DNA from: Haematococcus lacustris | Lineage: Eukaryota; Chlorophyta; Chlorophyceae; Chlamydomonadales; Haematococcaceae | Direction: 5' to 3' | Assembly (NCBI GenBank): GCA_030144725.1 | Contig: JASKMD010000028.1 | Span: forward strand, 124,001 to 188,000 | DNA length: 64,000 nt | Part shown: in pieces, positions 12,001 through 22,971 of the stretch | How the letters are laid out: every line of letters starts with the position of its first letter | How positions within the stretch are numbered: position 1 is the stretch's first letter | Program-made: the position numbers and the translations under genes | The notes under the pieces: generated by a model | What the model was told of the DNA's origin: nothing | The model's input: the letters and a program-made list of their open reading frames with translations, nothing else | Databases searched by the model: none

Positions 12001-15000
12001 CAACCCCTAGGCCTAGGCAGTTGGCAGCAGGGGGAGCTCCACGCCCCTCCTGCTCACACTTTGCCTGACAGCTGTGCCGAGACAGCTGCCAGCACGCCTC
12101 CTTGCCCCCCTTCCCCCCCTTTGACCTGTCCCTCTACCCCCGGGCTGCTGCTGTCTACCTGCCTGCAGCGCCTGGAGCTGTTTGGTGGAAACCTCACCGA
12201 CAGCGGCGTGATGCTGCTGGCCAAGCTGCCCGCCCTCACCTGGCTGTCCCTGGCCCAGGTCAGCAGGCACACCCACATGGCGCACCCGCCTGGCCGCTGC
12301 AGGCGCTGCCCCTGCTGCCGCTGCAACCCCTGCTGCCCTGCTGCCCCTGCTGCCGCTGCACCCCTGCTGCCGCTGCAACCCCTGCTGCCGCTGCAACCCC
12401 TGCTGCCGCTGCTGCCCCTGCTGCCCCTGCTGCCGCTGCTGCCCCTGCTGCCGCTGCTGCCCCTGCTGCCGCTGCAACCCCTGCTGCCGCTGCTGCCCCT
12501 GCTGCCGCTGCACCCCTGCTGCCGCTGCAACCCCTGCTGCCGCTGCTGCCGCTGCAACCCCTGCTGCCGCTGCTGCCGCTGCTGCCGCTGCTGCCGCTGC
12601 AACCCCTGCTGCCCCTGCTGCCGCTGCTGCCCCTGCTGCCGCTGCTGCCCCTGCTGCCGCTGCAACCCCTGCTGCCGCTGCTGCCCCTGCTGCCGCTGCA
12701 CCCCTGCTGCCGCTGCAACCCCTGCTGCCGGCTGCTGCCGCTGCTGCCGCGCTGCTGCCCCTGCTGCCGCTGCAACCCTGCTGCCGCTGCAACCCCTGCT
12801 GCCCCTGCTGCCCCTGCTGCCGCTGCACCCCTGCTGCCGCTGCAGCCCCTGCTGCCGCTGCAACCCCTGCTGCCGCTGCTGCCCCTGCTGCCCCTGCTGC
12901 CGCTGCTGCCCCTGCTGCCGCTGCTGCCCCTGCTGCCGCTGCAACCCCTGCTGCCGCTGCTGCCCCTGCTGCCGCTGCACCCCTGCTGCCGCTGCAACCC
13001 CTGCTGCCGCTGCTGCCGCTGCTGCCCCTGCTGCCCCTGCTGCCGCTGCAACCCCTGCTGCCGCTGCAACCCCTGCTGCCCCTGCTGCCCCTGCTGCCGC
13101 TGCACCCCTGCTGCCGCTGCAACCCCTGCTGCCGCTGCAACCCCTGCTGCCGCTGCTGCCCCTGCTGCCGCTGCACCCCTGCTGCCGCTGCAACCCCTGC
13201 TGCCCCTGCTGCCGCTGCACCCCTGCTGCCGCTGCAACCCCTGCTGCCCCTGCTGCCCCTGCTGCCGCTGCAACCCCTGCTGCCCCTGCTGCCCCTGCTG
13301 CCGCTGCAACCCCTGCTGCCGCTGCAACCCCTGCTGCCCCTGCTGCCCCTGCTGCCGCTGCACCCCTGCTGCCGCTGCAACCCCTGCTGCCGCTGCTGCC
13401 CCTGCTGCCCCTGCTGCCCCTGCTGCCGCTGCAACCCCTGCTGCCGCTGCAACCCTGCTGCCGCTGCTGCCGCTGCTGCCCCTGCTGCCGCTGCTGCCCC
13501 TGCTGCCGCTGCAACCCCTGCTGCCGCTGCTGCCCCTGCTGCCGCTGCACCCCTGCTGCCGCTGCAACCCCTGCTGCCGCTGCTGCCGCTGCTGCCCCTG
13601 CTGCCCCTGCTGCCGCTGCAACCCCTGCTGCCGCTGCAACCCCTGCTGCCGCTGCTGCCCCTGCTGCCGCTGCTGCCGCTGCTGCCGCTGCTGCCGCTGC
13701 TGCCGCTGCTGCCCCTGCTGCCCCTGCTGCCGCTGCTGCCGCTGCTGCCGCTGCAACCCCTGCTGCCGCTGCTGCCCCTGCTGCCGCTGCAACCCCTGCT
13801 GCCGCTGCAACCCCTGCTGCCCCTGCTGCCCCTGCTGCCGCTGCACCCCTGCTGCCGCTGCAACCCCTGCTGCCGCTGCAACCCCTGCTGCCGCTGCTGC
13901 CCCTGCTGCCCCTGCTGCCGCTGCTGCCCCTGCTGCCGCTGCTGCCCCTGCTGCCGCTGCAACCCCTGCTGCCGCTGCTGCCCCTGCTGCCGCTGCACCC
14001 CTGCTGCCGCTGCAACCCCTGCTGCCGCTGCTGCCGCTGCTGCCCCTGCTGCCCCTGCTGCCGCTGCAACCCCTGCTGCCGCTGCAACCCCTGCTGCCCC
14101 TGCTGCCCCTGCTGCCGCTGCACCCCTGCTGCCGCTGCAACCCCTGCTGCCGCTGCAACCCCTGCTGCCGCTGCTGCCCCTGCTGCCGCTGCACCCCTGC
14201 TGCCGCTGCAACCCCTGCTGCCCCTGCTGCCGCTGCACCCCTGCTGCCGCTGCAACCCCTGCTGCCCCTGCTGCCCCTGCTGCCGCTGCAACCCCTGCTG
14301 CCCCTGCTGCCCCTGCTGCCGCTGCAACCCCTGCTGCCGCTGCAACCCCTGCTGCCCCTGCTGCCCCTGCTGCCGCTGCACCCCTGCTGCCGCTGCAACC
14401 CCTGCTGCCGCTGCTGCCCCTGCTGCCCCTGCTGCCCCTGCTGCCGCTGCAACCCCTGCTGCCGCTGCAACCCCTGCTGCCGCTGCTGCCGCTGCTGCCC
14501 CTGCTGCCGCTGCTGCCCCTGCTGCCGCTGCAACCCCTGCTGCCGCTGCTGCCCCTGCTGCCGCTGCACCCCTGCTGCCGCTGCAACCCCTGCTGCCGCT
14601 GCTGCCGCTGCTGCCCCTGCTGCCCCTGCTGCCGCTGCAACCCCTGCTGCCGCTGCAACCCCTGCTGCCGCTGCTGCCCCTGCTGCCGCTGCTGCCGCTG
14701 CTGCCGCTGCTGCCGCTGCTGCCGCTGCTGCCCCTGCTGCCCCTGCTGCCGCTGCTGCCGCTGCTGCCGCTGCAACCCCTGCTGCCGCTGCTGCCCCTGC
14801 TGCCGCTGCAACCCCTGCTGCCGCTGCAACCCCTGCTGCCGCTGCAACCCCTGCTGCCCCTGCTGCCGCTGCAACCCCTGCTGCCGCTGCAACCCCTGCT
14901 GCCGCTGCAACCCCTGCTGCCCCTGCTGCCCCTGCTGCCCCTGCTGCCCCTGCTGCCCCTGCTGCCCCTGCTGCCGCTGCTGCCGCTGCAACCCCTGCTG

Positions 15001-15518
15001 CCGCTGCTGCCGCTGCTGCCGCTGCTGCCGCTGCAACCCCTGCTGCCCCTGCTGCCGCTGCTGCCGCTGCTGCCGCTGCAACCCCTGCTGCCGCTGCAAC
15101 CCCTGCTGCCGCTGCACCCCTGCTGCCCCTGCTGCCGCTGCTGCCGCTGCTGCCGCTGCTGCCGCTGCAACCCCTGCTGCCTGATCCACTGGTGGCTGCA
15201 GAACAGCCGTGTGGGGGACCGTGGCGTGCGCAGCCTGACAGCGCTGACTGGGCTACAGTGCCTCAACCTGAACTGCACCCACATCACGCCGGCTGTGCTC
15301 AGGGACATCGCCAAGATGCAGGTGTGGGCAGCGCGGGCCCTGGCTATGGCTCTGACAGCAGGGCAGCAGGGGATGGCAGGCGGCAGCCTCTTGCAGCGCC
15401 CTGCAGCCACCAGTGGATCAGGGACAACCCATCACATAATAAATGGCCTGCTGCCTGCTGCTGCTGCCTGCTGCTGCTGCCTGCTGCTGCTGCCTGCTGC
15501 TGCTGCCTGCTGCTGCTG

Positions 15519-15554
<36 letters not shown>

Positions 15555-15967
15555 TGCTCCTGCTTCTGCTGCCTGCTGTCAGTCGCTGCGGGCGCTGAGT
15601 CTGTGCCACACGCGCGTGTCAGCCAGCTGTGTCCAAGCCCTGAGGGACGCCTGCCCACACCTCCTGGTCAAGTACAGGTGCACCAAGAACCACCCTCCCC
15701 CCACCCCTCCCCCACAACCCACCTACCCCACCCCACCCCCACCCCTCACCCCTCACCCCACCCCTCACCCCTCACCCCTCCCCCCATCCCCCCCCACCCC
15801 CATGGTCGCCATGCCATGCTCTGCCTCAGCCGCCCTGCACTCCCTGCCCCAGCCAGTCTTGATGTGACATTCTTCTCCCTTTGCCCCGTCGTGCTTCTAG
15901 CGCAAAGGTCGCCATGCTGCCCCTGCCGCCTGCCTGCTGCCGCCCGCCCTGCAGTGCCTGCTCGTGA
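6014..15967 (+). CDS. Plant-type RNI/LRR repeat protein, 18 exons
   Basis: Exons: 6014-6087, 6489-6609, 6757-6831, 7321-7429, 7636-7686, 7932-8027, 8749-8864, 9247-9406, 9671-9759, 9936-9998, 10413-10469, 10561-10626, 10928-10994, 11229-11352, 12169-12258, 15202-15321, 15583-15677, 15901-15967. Phases match throughout and each join completes an LRR. The first exons resemble the N-terminus of plant LRR/RNI proteins: [11 protein letters not shown], then [14 protein letters not shown], an F-box-like helix pair. About 15 repeats follow ([61 protein letters not shown]). Introns ending exons at 7429 and 8027 use GC donors. In the exon 11229-11352 the frame is broken by one missing base in GCGGGGTGG near 11320; downstream codons resume the repeat consensus, so this is a mutation or an assembly error. 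At least one upstream exon is missing from this model. Likely a protein-interaction scaffold or F-box-type adaptor; function unknown. Confidence 0.75.
7542..7580 (-). repeat. Interstitial degenerate telomere-like run
   Basis: CCCTGA/CCCTAA hexamers (about five) in the intron before the exon at 7636; complementary strand reads TCAGGG/TTAGGG. Confidence 0.55.
10022..10371 (+). repeat. (CCCCCT)n microsatellite in LRR-gene intron
   Basis: About 58 almost perfect CCCCCT hexamers with one extra C near 10225 and another at the right end. It lies within the intron between 9998 and 10413, ending some 40 bases before the acceptor, so the coding-strand RNA carries a 350-base pyrimidine tract. The minus strand is a G5A run with G-quadruplex potential. 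Long Pro-Leu ORFs here are artefacts. Confidence 0.95.
12296..15182 (+). repeat. 2.9-kb CTG/CCG/CAACCC satellite inside an intron
   Basis: The intron between 12258 and 15202 is almost entirely built of CTGCCG, CTGCCC, CTGCAACCC and CTGCACCC blocks. Because nearly all units are multiples of three, all six frames stay open for over 700-1,200 codons. Blocks around 12970-13440 recur about 1,018 bases later (e.g. positions 12971/13989, 13023/14041, 13091/14109), and 13541 matches 14560, showing a higher-order tandem repeat. Confidence 0.95.
15446..15555 (+). repeat. (CTG)n / CTGCTGCTGCCTG repeat at intron 3' end
   Basis: Runs of CTG with interspersed CTGCC just before the acceptor at 15582 of the LRR gene; again a pyrimidine-rich coding strand at the 3' end of an intron. 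Confidence 0.9.
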
Positions 15968-16921
15968 GCTCCGGGTCGAGATCACCCCTTGATCACACGC
16001 ATAGGGTTCGGTGTCAGTGGTCACTAGCATCAAGCAACTATCTAGGGCAAGGGCACAGCTCACTGCTGGTGACCAACGCCAGGTAGTGATTGGGTTTCGG
16101 TGCATCGCTCAATGCTCGTGTTGCAATAGTCGCTGCGTGCGTTGTCACAAGCTCCTGCATGAAGGAGTCGTGACGTGCAATGAACGGTGTTTGAGAAACG
16201 CATTTGATAGGTTGGTACGGAACGGCGACATGATGGTGCTCCACTGTGCACTGGTCAGCGATGCCCCAATGTATAACTACCATGACAGAGGGCTGAGGTC
16301 GCTTAATCCCCGACCCGTTAGGCTGAAACGAGCCTGTAGGTCCCGGGCCCCGGTGCGTGCACGCACTCCGGCCAGGTAACTCCGCCGGCACCCGGGGTTG
16401 TAGCCGTCTCCGATTCAGACGTGGTGGACCTTGACGGCGTCGCGTTCCTTATCTGAAATTCCCCACCCCCACCACCGCACAGGGCCAGAATTAGACAAGT
16501 CGATGAACTTCCTCAGGCAATGGTGGTCTATGGATTAGTCTCTGCACGAGGCATCAATGGCAAGGCAAGGCACATCCGCTGCCAGACTATCATTCTATAC
16601 GAAACAATACGGACGAGCGAGTCCCCTCTTGCTCCATGCATGTACGGCCAATGGGGGTGGGGGTGACCAGCAGCTGCAGCAGCGGCAAGACATCCTCTCC
16701 TGCTCCAGACACAGAGCCCACAAGACATGGGATGTCCGCGTCAACTTCGTAGCTATTCTTAGAACGGTACATGATTGTGCGCAGCGCAGCAGCACTCCCC
16801 TGCCTGATGAAATGCAGACGCGGGTTCCTGTCGGTTAGGGCTCTTGCATGCAGTATTGGGGTCGGTCGGAGGGAGCAGGGAACCTGTTCCGTGTCGCAGC
16901 ACGCGGTCCGTGAACGAGGCA
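15968..16921. other. Intergenic region, no gene seen
   Basis: Between the end of the LRR gene and the FUN14 start codon. Base composition is less GC-rich than the neighbours. ORFs here are short, overlap on both strands and match nothing I recognise. It probably holds the LRR gene 3' UTR and the FUN14 promoter. Confidence 0.5.
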
Positions 16922-18892
16922 ATGCGGCCAACCGTTGTGGTCATGGACCCTGAGCTCGGGGCATCTGCGACTCAGCCTCTGCTGCCGCAGCCGGACGGTA
17001 ACCTGATGGCAGCATCCTTCAGCTCCGCGGCATTTGTGACAGAGTTTGCTCGCGGGGCACCCTGTCATGTCACGACCCTGCCCGGCATCGCCGTGCTCTG
17101 TTGACGTGTTTGATGTGGTGCTGCCTGCTGCAGGCCCGGCCAGCCTCCCAGGTGTAGTCCTTGAGGGTGAGCATTGGAGCAAAGCTTACGCCCGGCAGGC
17201 ATACGCAGCACTGACCAACCTGGCAACATCCCTGTTCTGTGGAGTGGTTGCTGGGTTTGGTCTCAAGGTGCGAGCACTGCCACTGCTGCCCAGGCACTGT
17301 AGCTGCACCCTCCTGCTTGCCCAGTGAGCTCAGCTGGCATCCCGCCAGTCCCAGTGTTTGGCGTTGGCCAGTAGGGGCTGGGCAGCAGACCCACTGAGGC
17401 CCGGCTCCTGCTCCCTCACGCCTCCTGCAGACCATCGGCCAGTCCGTGGCCATCGCCCTGGTGCTCCTGTTCATCGGCATCCAGGTAGAGGAAGAGCGTC
17501 ATTGGCGGCGCCGCAGTCTTTGCAGCAGTGTCAGCCTGCAAGTCACACACCAGTGCCAGACCAGGCAGGGGGCAGGGGGGCAGGGGGGCAGGGGGCAGGG
17601 GGGCAGGGGGGCAGGGGGCAGGGGGCAGGGGGCAGGGGGCAGGGGGCAGGGGGCAGGGGGCAGGGGGCAGGGGGCAGGGGGGCAGGGGGCAGGGGGCAGG
17701 GGGGCAGGGGGCAGGGGGGCAGGGGGCAGGGGGGCAGGGGGTTAAGGAGGCAGGAGCCAGGGAACAGGGGGTTCCACAGTGTGAGGTCTACCAGCGGTCA
17801 TGCAGCCTGCGGGGCTGATGCAGCAGGTGGCCAGGCTAGCAGCAGGAACTCGGCTTTCAGTGCCACTGAGTGGGACAGGAGCAAAAGCCAGCGACCTAGG
17901 CCACCACCCACACACCCCAACCCAAGCTCGCAGCATACAGGCTGGCGGCTAAGCGGTTTCATGCAAACAACAGCATCCAGGCAAGAGTCAGGCGCCCTGG
18001 CTTAACCCTAACCCTAACCCTAACCCTAACCCCACCGTACCTTAACCCGAACTCTAACCCTAACCCTAACCCTAACCCTAACCCTAACTCTAACCCTAAC
18101 CCTAACCCTAGCCCTAACCTTAACCCTAACCTTAACCTCAACCTTAACCCTGGCAGCCATGCCCTGGCGCCCCTGTACGCCAGATCCTGGCCTATTACGG
18201 CTATGTCGACTTCAAGTGGCGCATGGCGGCCAGGCAGGTCGGCGGGGTGGTGGTCGGGCAGCTGGACGTGAACAAGGACGGGTGAGTCAGCCTAGCTGGG
18301 CGCAAGCAAGCACGCAGGGCGCGGGTGGGGCATGGAGCACTGCCCATGTGTGGGCAAGCCACGATGCACCTGCACCTCAAGCAACCGCCTGTCGACACTG
18401 ATGAGTAGGGGTGCAGCAGCAGTGCATGTGCCAGTGGTCAGGCCCAGCTGGCTACAGGGCAGGGCCAAGGGGGGTGCTGGCCGGCCAGGCAGTAGGGGTA
18501 GGGTGGGCCAGGCCAGGCCACCTGGCATCATGCGCAGCCTGCTGCTGGGCAAGGCCAAGCAGGCCATACAAGGCTGGCGGCAGTTCCTGGTGAACCGCCA
18601 TCCTCCCGTCCTCCTGTCTTGACACCAGGGCAGGGCAGGGGAGGAGGGCCAACAGCGCGGCTGGTGAATGGGACGGCTGCGGCCACCACAGCAGCACAGT
18701 GCAAGGCAGCAGCACTGCTGCCTCGAGCAACCCACTAACTGTCGCAGTGCTTGTGTGCCGGCTTGCAGGCGAGTTGACCTGCAGGACGTGACGCATGCGG
18801 TGCAGCGCTTTGCGTACTGGGCGCTGTCCTGGGGCGTGCCGTCAGTGCTTGGCTTCACGCTGGGCTTCTGGTTCGGCTGGAAGGTCTTGTGA
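16922..18892 (+). CDS. FUN14 domain-containing membrane protein
   Basis: Five exons (16922-16997, 17134-17267, 17431-17484, 18184-18281, 18769-18892) join into 486 bases, 161 residues plus stop, with consistent phases. FUN14-family features: two Gly-rich hydrophobic segments (residues ~50-88, NLATSLFCGVVAGFGLK then SVAIALVLLFIGIQ), the aromatic stretch ILAYYGYVDFKW, and a C-terminal segment GVPSVLGFTLGFWFGWKVL. Length fits the family (about 150-170). The founding member FUNDC1 is a mitochondrial outer-membrane mitophagy receptor; plant and algal members are little characterised and organelle location is inferred. Before the last membrane segment is DVNKDGRVDLQD, an EF-hand-like loop with D at positions 1, 5, 9 and 12 and N at 3; the intron at 18281/18769 splits it after Gly-6. 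I see no obvious Tyr-x-x-Leu LC3-binding motif in the N-terminus. Confidence 0.88.
17568..17742 (+). repeat. (GGGGGCA)n-type G-rich array in FUN14 intron
   Basis: About 24 units of GGGGGCA/GGGGGGCA in the intron 17485-18183; strong G-quadruplex potential on the transcribed RNA. Confidence 0.9.
18004..18150 (-). repeat. Interstitial telomere-like (CCCTAA)n array
   Basis: About 23 CCCTAA-type units with scattered variants (CTCTAA, CCTTAA, CCCTAG) in the same FUN14 intron, ending ~35 bases before the acceptor at 18183. The opposite strand reads TTAGGG. Confidence 0.9.
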
Positions 18893-19366
18893 GCTGCTGG
18901 GGCTGGGGACCATGGCCCTGCCTGTTGCCCTGCCCTGGGTTCACTCTGCCACTGCCCAGCTGGTAGGCGTGTCAGGGCAGCAGCAGGTCCCTTGGGAGGG
19001 TGGGGCTGCGCCGGAGCCCCATGCCGCTTGGTCCCAGTGGCGGGGGCCACCTGCGGCAGTGGCATGTTGGTGCGGGCCAGGGGGCGAGGGAAGGGACAGT
19101 GCAGCTTCCAGTTTCTTAGCTGGCGCAAGCAGCAACAATTGGTGAAAAGGATGATGGCATTGTTCAAGGTGCGGGGCACTGTCATAAAGCAGTTTCTTGG
19201 CTGCTGTGGACAGGGCATGGTTTGCAGGGTGTGCAAGCCAGGGGGTGGGCAAGGGCAGGAGTGGGCGTGAGTTAGGGTGGTCATGGTCGGACCCAACTTT
19301 GAGCTACATTTGCATGGTGATGTTGATCGAGCACCGTGAAGCGGAGCCTGTCCAATGCTCAAAGTA

Positions 19367-19371
19367 TGTAA
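19367..19371 (+). terminator. Probable TGTAA poly(A) signal of FUN14 gene
   Basis: TGTAA 475 bases after the FUN14 stop codon; algal 3' UTRs of this length are common. No other TGTAA lies closer on the plus strand. Confidence 0.4.
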
Positions 19372-20437
19372 GCCAGCCTGTCATGAATTGACGTATTTGC
19401 CAACATTTTATTCCCACAGCCCTCATGGTACTCCTGGTCGAGGCTGAAGGTGTCAAGGGCGTGTTCAGGTTGTGTTGAGGTCAAAACCTCAGGTGTTACA
19501 TTCACAATCGCGCCCTAGTAATCATGTACTAATTGTGTTGGTAAAATGGTGTTGTTTCCTGTTACAACTCTTGCTGTGTTGTGGAGTAGCAAGAAGAGGG
19601 CTGTAGGGTTGAGAAGCTGGATTGCATTAAGACCGGTGGCATACTGGCCCTGTGCACCCCAAAGTAATGCAAGGGTTACATGACCAAGAACATTTAATAA
19701 CGCCTCTAATACCTACAGTACAATAGTTCCTCTTCACTGCACTCCACCTCACTGCATATAACCCAAGGCATGCGTAGAGAAACTGGCTACATGCATTCAA
19801 CGACCTCATGTGTAACACATGTCCCTCCAACTCGTCCCTGAACAGGAGCCAATAACCTTCTCATCGATGGCATGTGGCCACCATGACATTCACTATTAGA
19901 CTGCACCCACTACCCTTCGCAAGCACTGAGCCCCTGCCTACATGCAAGAACAGTTCACATGCCTATCCCAAATGCAATGTCGGGTATAGGCGTACTACAA
20001 CAGGTGTGTGGTGCATAGTACCATGCTTCCCACTTTGAGCAGGGCCAGCCTTGGACCAACAGCTCGTGCATCCAAGGAAGTACTAAGTTTTCAGTGTGTT
20101 TCCTTAAGGTGACGGCCTGCTTAGCGCTCCAGCACCAAGCATGCCAGGGGAGAGGCTGCATGAGGTAGGGCAAGGGGTGCGGCAGGGGGCAGCAGCAAGC
20201 CCCCCCAATGGGGTGCAACAGCCGCTAGGGCTGGTTGTGCACCCTGGCTCGCATCAGCGCCAGCTGGCATCAGCGCCAGCTGGCACCACGGACTTGCCAC
20301 CGTCCTGGCGGCCCTGTCCTGTTGCTGTGGCGTCTGTGACGGAGGCAGCCTCGGCAGGCTTCAGTGCTGTGAGAGCCATGTCTGCTGCCAGGCTCCAGGG
20401 TGTGCTGTACAGGCTGCTGTCCTCCACTGCACGCACG
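19372..20437. other. Intergenic, no gene seen
   Basis: AT-richer sequence with only short overlapping ORFs. A 20-bp direct repeat (CATCAGCGCCAGCTGGCA-type) occurs at about 20253-20284. The right edge meets the duplicated segment starting near 20438. Confidence 0.4.
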
Positions 20438-20676
20438 CACGCAGCGGCGTCAGCAGTCACCACAGCTGGCTCACTGCAGGAGCAGCAACGGCCAGGAGAC
20501 GCCGCATGTGGTGCAGCTTGGCATGATGTGCAGGGCATGGCTGCCAGCCCAGCTGGCGCATGGTCTTTGTCCGCCCTGTTGGGATGTTGTGAGGGTGGCA
20601 GCTGCAAGTGCTAGGCCCTAGCGTGCTACACACTGACTCACCAGCAGGCAGCTGGAGCAGCAACTCGCAGGCAGTA

Positions 20677-21534
20677 TTAGGAGCCTCTTGCCTGTTCACG
20701 GTTTGCTGGCAAGGGGCCAGCTAGTTCCTGCACCTCACTGTCACTGCAGCTCAAACGGGTGCTGGGCCAAGGCCGCGGCAGCGCCAAGTCTGGGCATGAC
20801 AGGCGATGCAGCTGGTAACGAGTGACACGCCTGGGTCTGGGAGGGTCAGGATGGCCTGCACTGGCTGCACTGCACCCAGCGGCTGCAGCTGATGGGCTTC
20901 TGCTGACATCGTTGTCAGCAGCTAATGCTGGAAGGGCAAAGCTGGAGGCAGATGTGCTGGGTGGCCAATGAGGGGCAGCCATGTCGGCTGTGCAGGACAT
21001 ACATCCAGGTGCTTTGCTGGAAGCATTTGTGCGGGGAGGGATGCGCTGCTGTCCAAGCGGTGGTGTGTGGATTAGAACGCTTGGCGGAATGGATGATGGG
21101 TGAGAAGCCTGGAGGCTGGCCTGGTTGATGATGGAAGGCCCGGCTTCCGTTGGAGCGGTGGGCAGGCTCGTCCACAGTCCAGGGTACCTCTGCTGGCCGT
21201 CATCGCCTGGAGTTTGGCTGTGCTGCTGAGCCGGGTGAGTCAGACTACTCCAAGTCTGCGTGCGCTGCAAAAGGGAGCTGTCGTTGCTGCGGGGGCTGCC
21301 GACTGCGATCAGCTCGTTTAAGAAGTCCGGGGCCAAATCAAAGGAGTCGGGAAAGTCGCCAGCGTAGGCAACATCGGCCTGGGCCGCGTACTGTTCCTCT
21401 AGCGCTGTGCGCCACAGCTGTTGTATGGCTTGCACACTGGCTTCAGCTTCAGCGGCAGCATTTGACATACTTTGGCTGCAGCCGTCGTGTTGCATCACAG
21501 CAGAAGCACGGCACCCTGGGATGTGGCAAGACAA
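20677..21534 (-). CDS. Hypothetical protein in duplicated segment D (copy 1)
   Basis: ORF of 285 codons; a Met at residue 23 (21468) is a second possible start, and an acceptor-like CACATCCCAG just inside the ORF means it could instead be a terminal exon. The N-terminal third is predicted helical and acidic (EAEASVQAIQQLWRTALEEQYAAQ, DFPDSFDLAPDFLNEL); the rest is Ser/Pro/Ala-rich with no motif I recognise. The copy at 33502-34359 differs by only a few residues (e.g. D/N and Q/L changes) and also stays open. Confidence 0.45.
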   Translation of the reverse strand: MSCHIPGCRASAVMQHDGCSQSMSNAAAEAEASVQAIQQLWRTALEEQYAAQADVAYAGDFPDSFDLAPDFLNELIAVGSPRSNDSSLLQRTQTWSSLTHPAQQHSQTPGDDGQQRYPGLWTSLPTAPTEAGPSIINQASLQASHPSSIPPSVLIHTPPLGQQRIPPRTNASSKAPGCMSCTADMAAPHWPPSTSASSFALPALAADNDVSRSPSAAAAGCSAASAGHPDPPRPRRVTRYQLHRLSCPDLALPRPWPSTRLSCSDSEVQELAGPLPANREQARGS

Positions 21535-22059
21535 GACAAGTGATGGCTACCACAGCTCGCGATGGGCGACATCGTAGCTCTAATCCGCAACCTACCGGCT
21601 ATTGTATCGTCATTGTATAAGCACGGTATCGATACCCTATTTAGACGACATCATCCGCAATGCGTTCCTCATGATGGCAAGATGGCCACAGAGTCCACAG
21701 CATTCTGAGACCATAGTTGTCAACAGCTCGATGAGTAACCACGTGCAGTCTTTACAAGCGTCAGTAGTGCGGTGAGTCTAGCGAGGCGACCTGTGTGACG
21801 GTTAAAATTTCAACTTTGGTGGCTCGGTGGCGCGGTCACGACGCCCCAACACGGGGTTGGTAATCGTCGTGCAAATGCTCACACAATAGTGCACTTGTTT
21901 TGGTTGGCGCGGGGGCACACTTCTGGACCATACAGCCCTCATGCAATTCATAAATACAGCAAGAGTTGTAATTAGGGTGCGGTTATTCTCATTAGTTCTC
22001 ATGAGATCTAAGATTAGTCGAAGGCGTCTCATTAGGTCGTCTCATTAGGTCGTTATTAG

Positions 22060-22971
22060 TAGGGAGCGTCTCATGTACGTACATGTACGTACATGTACGT
22101 ACATGTAATTGTTACATTTGCGGGTTACACGGGTGTTACACGGGATGTTACACGGGATGTTACATGCTAACGATTTTGGGGTTCCTGGCATCACGGGCGT
22201 ATAGCAGACTAATCGTTCATCGCATGCCGCACGGTGCTACGCCAATCGCACACGTCCCGGCACCGGGACATGCGTGATAAGGTTGTGTAAAAGCCAGAAG
22301 TTGTTGCGTGTAGAAGTCAGTAGAAGAAGTAGAAGTAAAGTAGAAGTAGAAGTAGAAGTAGAAGTAGAAGTAGAAGTAGAAGTAGAAGTGAAAGTAAAAG
22401 TAGAAGTATACGTCAAAAGTTGCTGCGTGTCGAGAAAGAGTCCGATCCCGCGCCTAACAGCCCGCTGAATGCCTCGAGGCATTGCTTCACCTCTCGCGGC
22501 AGTGGGCCAAAACTTGCATCTGTGCCTGGCAGCTGGCTCATGTTAGCGACGCCGAGCTCAGCCCGGTTGTTTGGTGGGCACCTTTTGCACTGGCACACCA
22601 CAATGCCGTCGCTATTGTAACGAAAGAGCCAGTCATTTGCGAACTTGCTAAGTACAACATTTGCTGCCAAATTGAGACTGTTGTAGACCTGCTGCTTGGA
22701 AACATTCGCAGCAGCCATCAGCAGCTGCTAGAACTGCGACTGCGGCTTGCCGAGCTGCAGCCCGCGGCCCGCGGCCCGCGACCCCAAAAATATTTTCTGG
22801 TGCGAGAGCAGGTGCGACCAGTGCGGCGGGGTGTACAAGCTCACTGTAATCGAGCCGAGCAGCTAAGAAGGCTATGTAACATGACCGGCACGTGTTCGTA
22901 AACGGGTTTTTTTCCAATAACATAACATAACAATGTAACATGTAACGTTACACGGGTCCGGACGCTCCCTA
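22060..22971. mobile_element. Non-autonomous hAT-like transposon, 912 bp
   Basis: Perfect 11-bp terminal inverted repeats, TAGGGAGCGTC at 22060-22070 and its complement at 22961-22971, are flanked by the 8-bp direct repeat GTTATTAG (22052-22059 and 22972-22979). The second copy of segment D has this site once and uninterrupted (around 34877-34884), giving a true empty-site proof. An 8-bp duplication and a (T/C)AGGG terminus are hallmarks of hAT. Subterminal copies of TGTTACACGGG/TGTAAC occur in both orientations. Inside are an (AGAAGT)n tract and two minus-strand ORFs (22413-22718, 22648-22941) without recognisable domains; no transposase. Confidence 0.9.
22318..22400 (+). repeat. (AGAAGT)n microsatellite inside the hAT element
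   Basis: About twelve AGAAGT hexamers, with AGAAAG/AAAAGT variants at the right. Confidence 0.9.

Noticed and set aside
12013..15992. ORFs of 769-1,296 codons on both strands
   Set aside because: Pure by-products of a stop-free CTG/CCG satellite; only the unique ends match LRR exons.
18004..18150. Chromosome end
   Set aside because: Unique coding exons of one gene lie on both sides and the array is short and degenerate.
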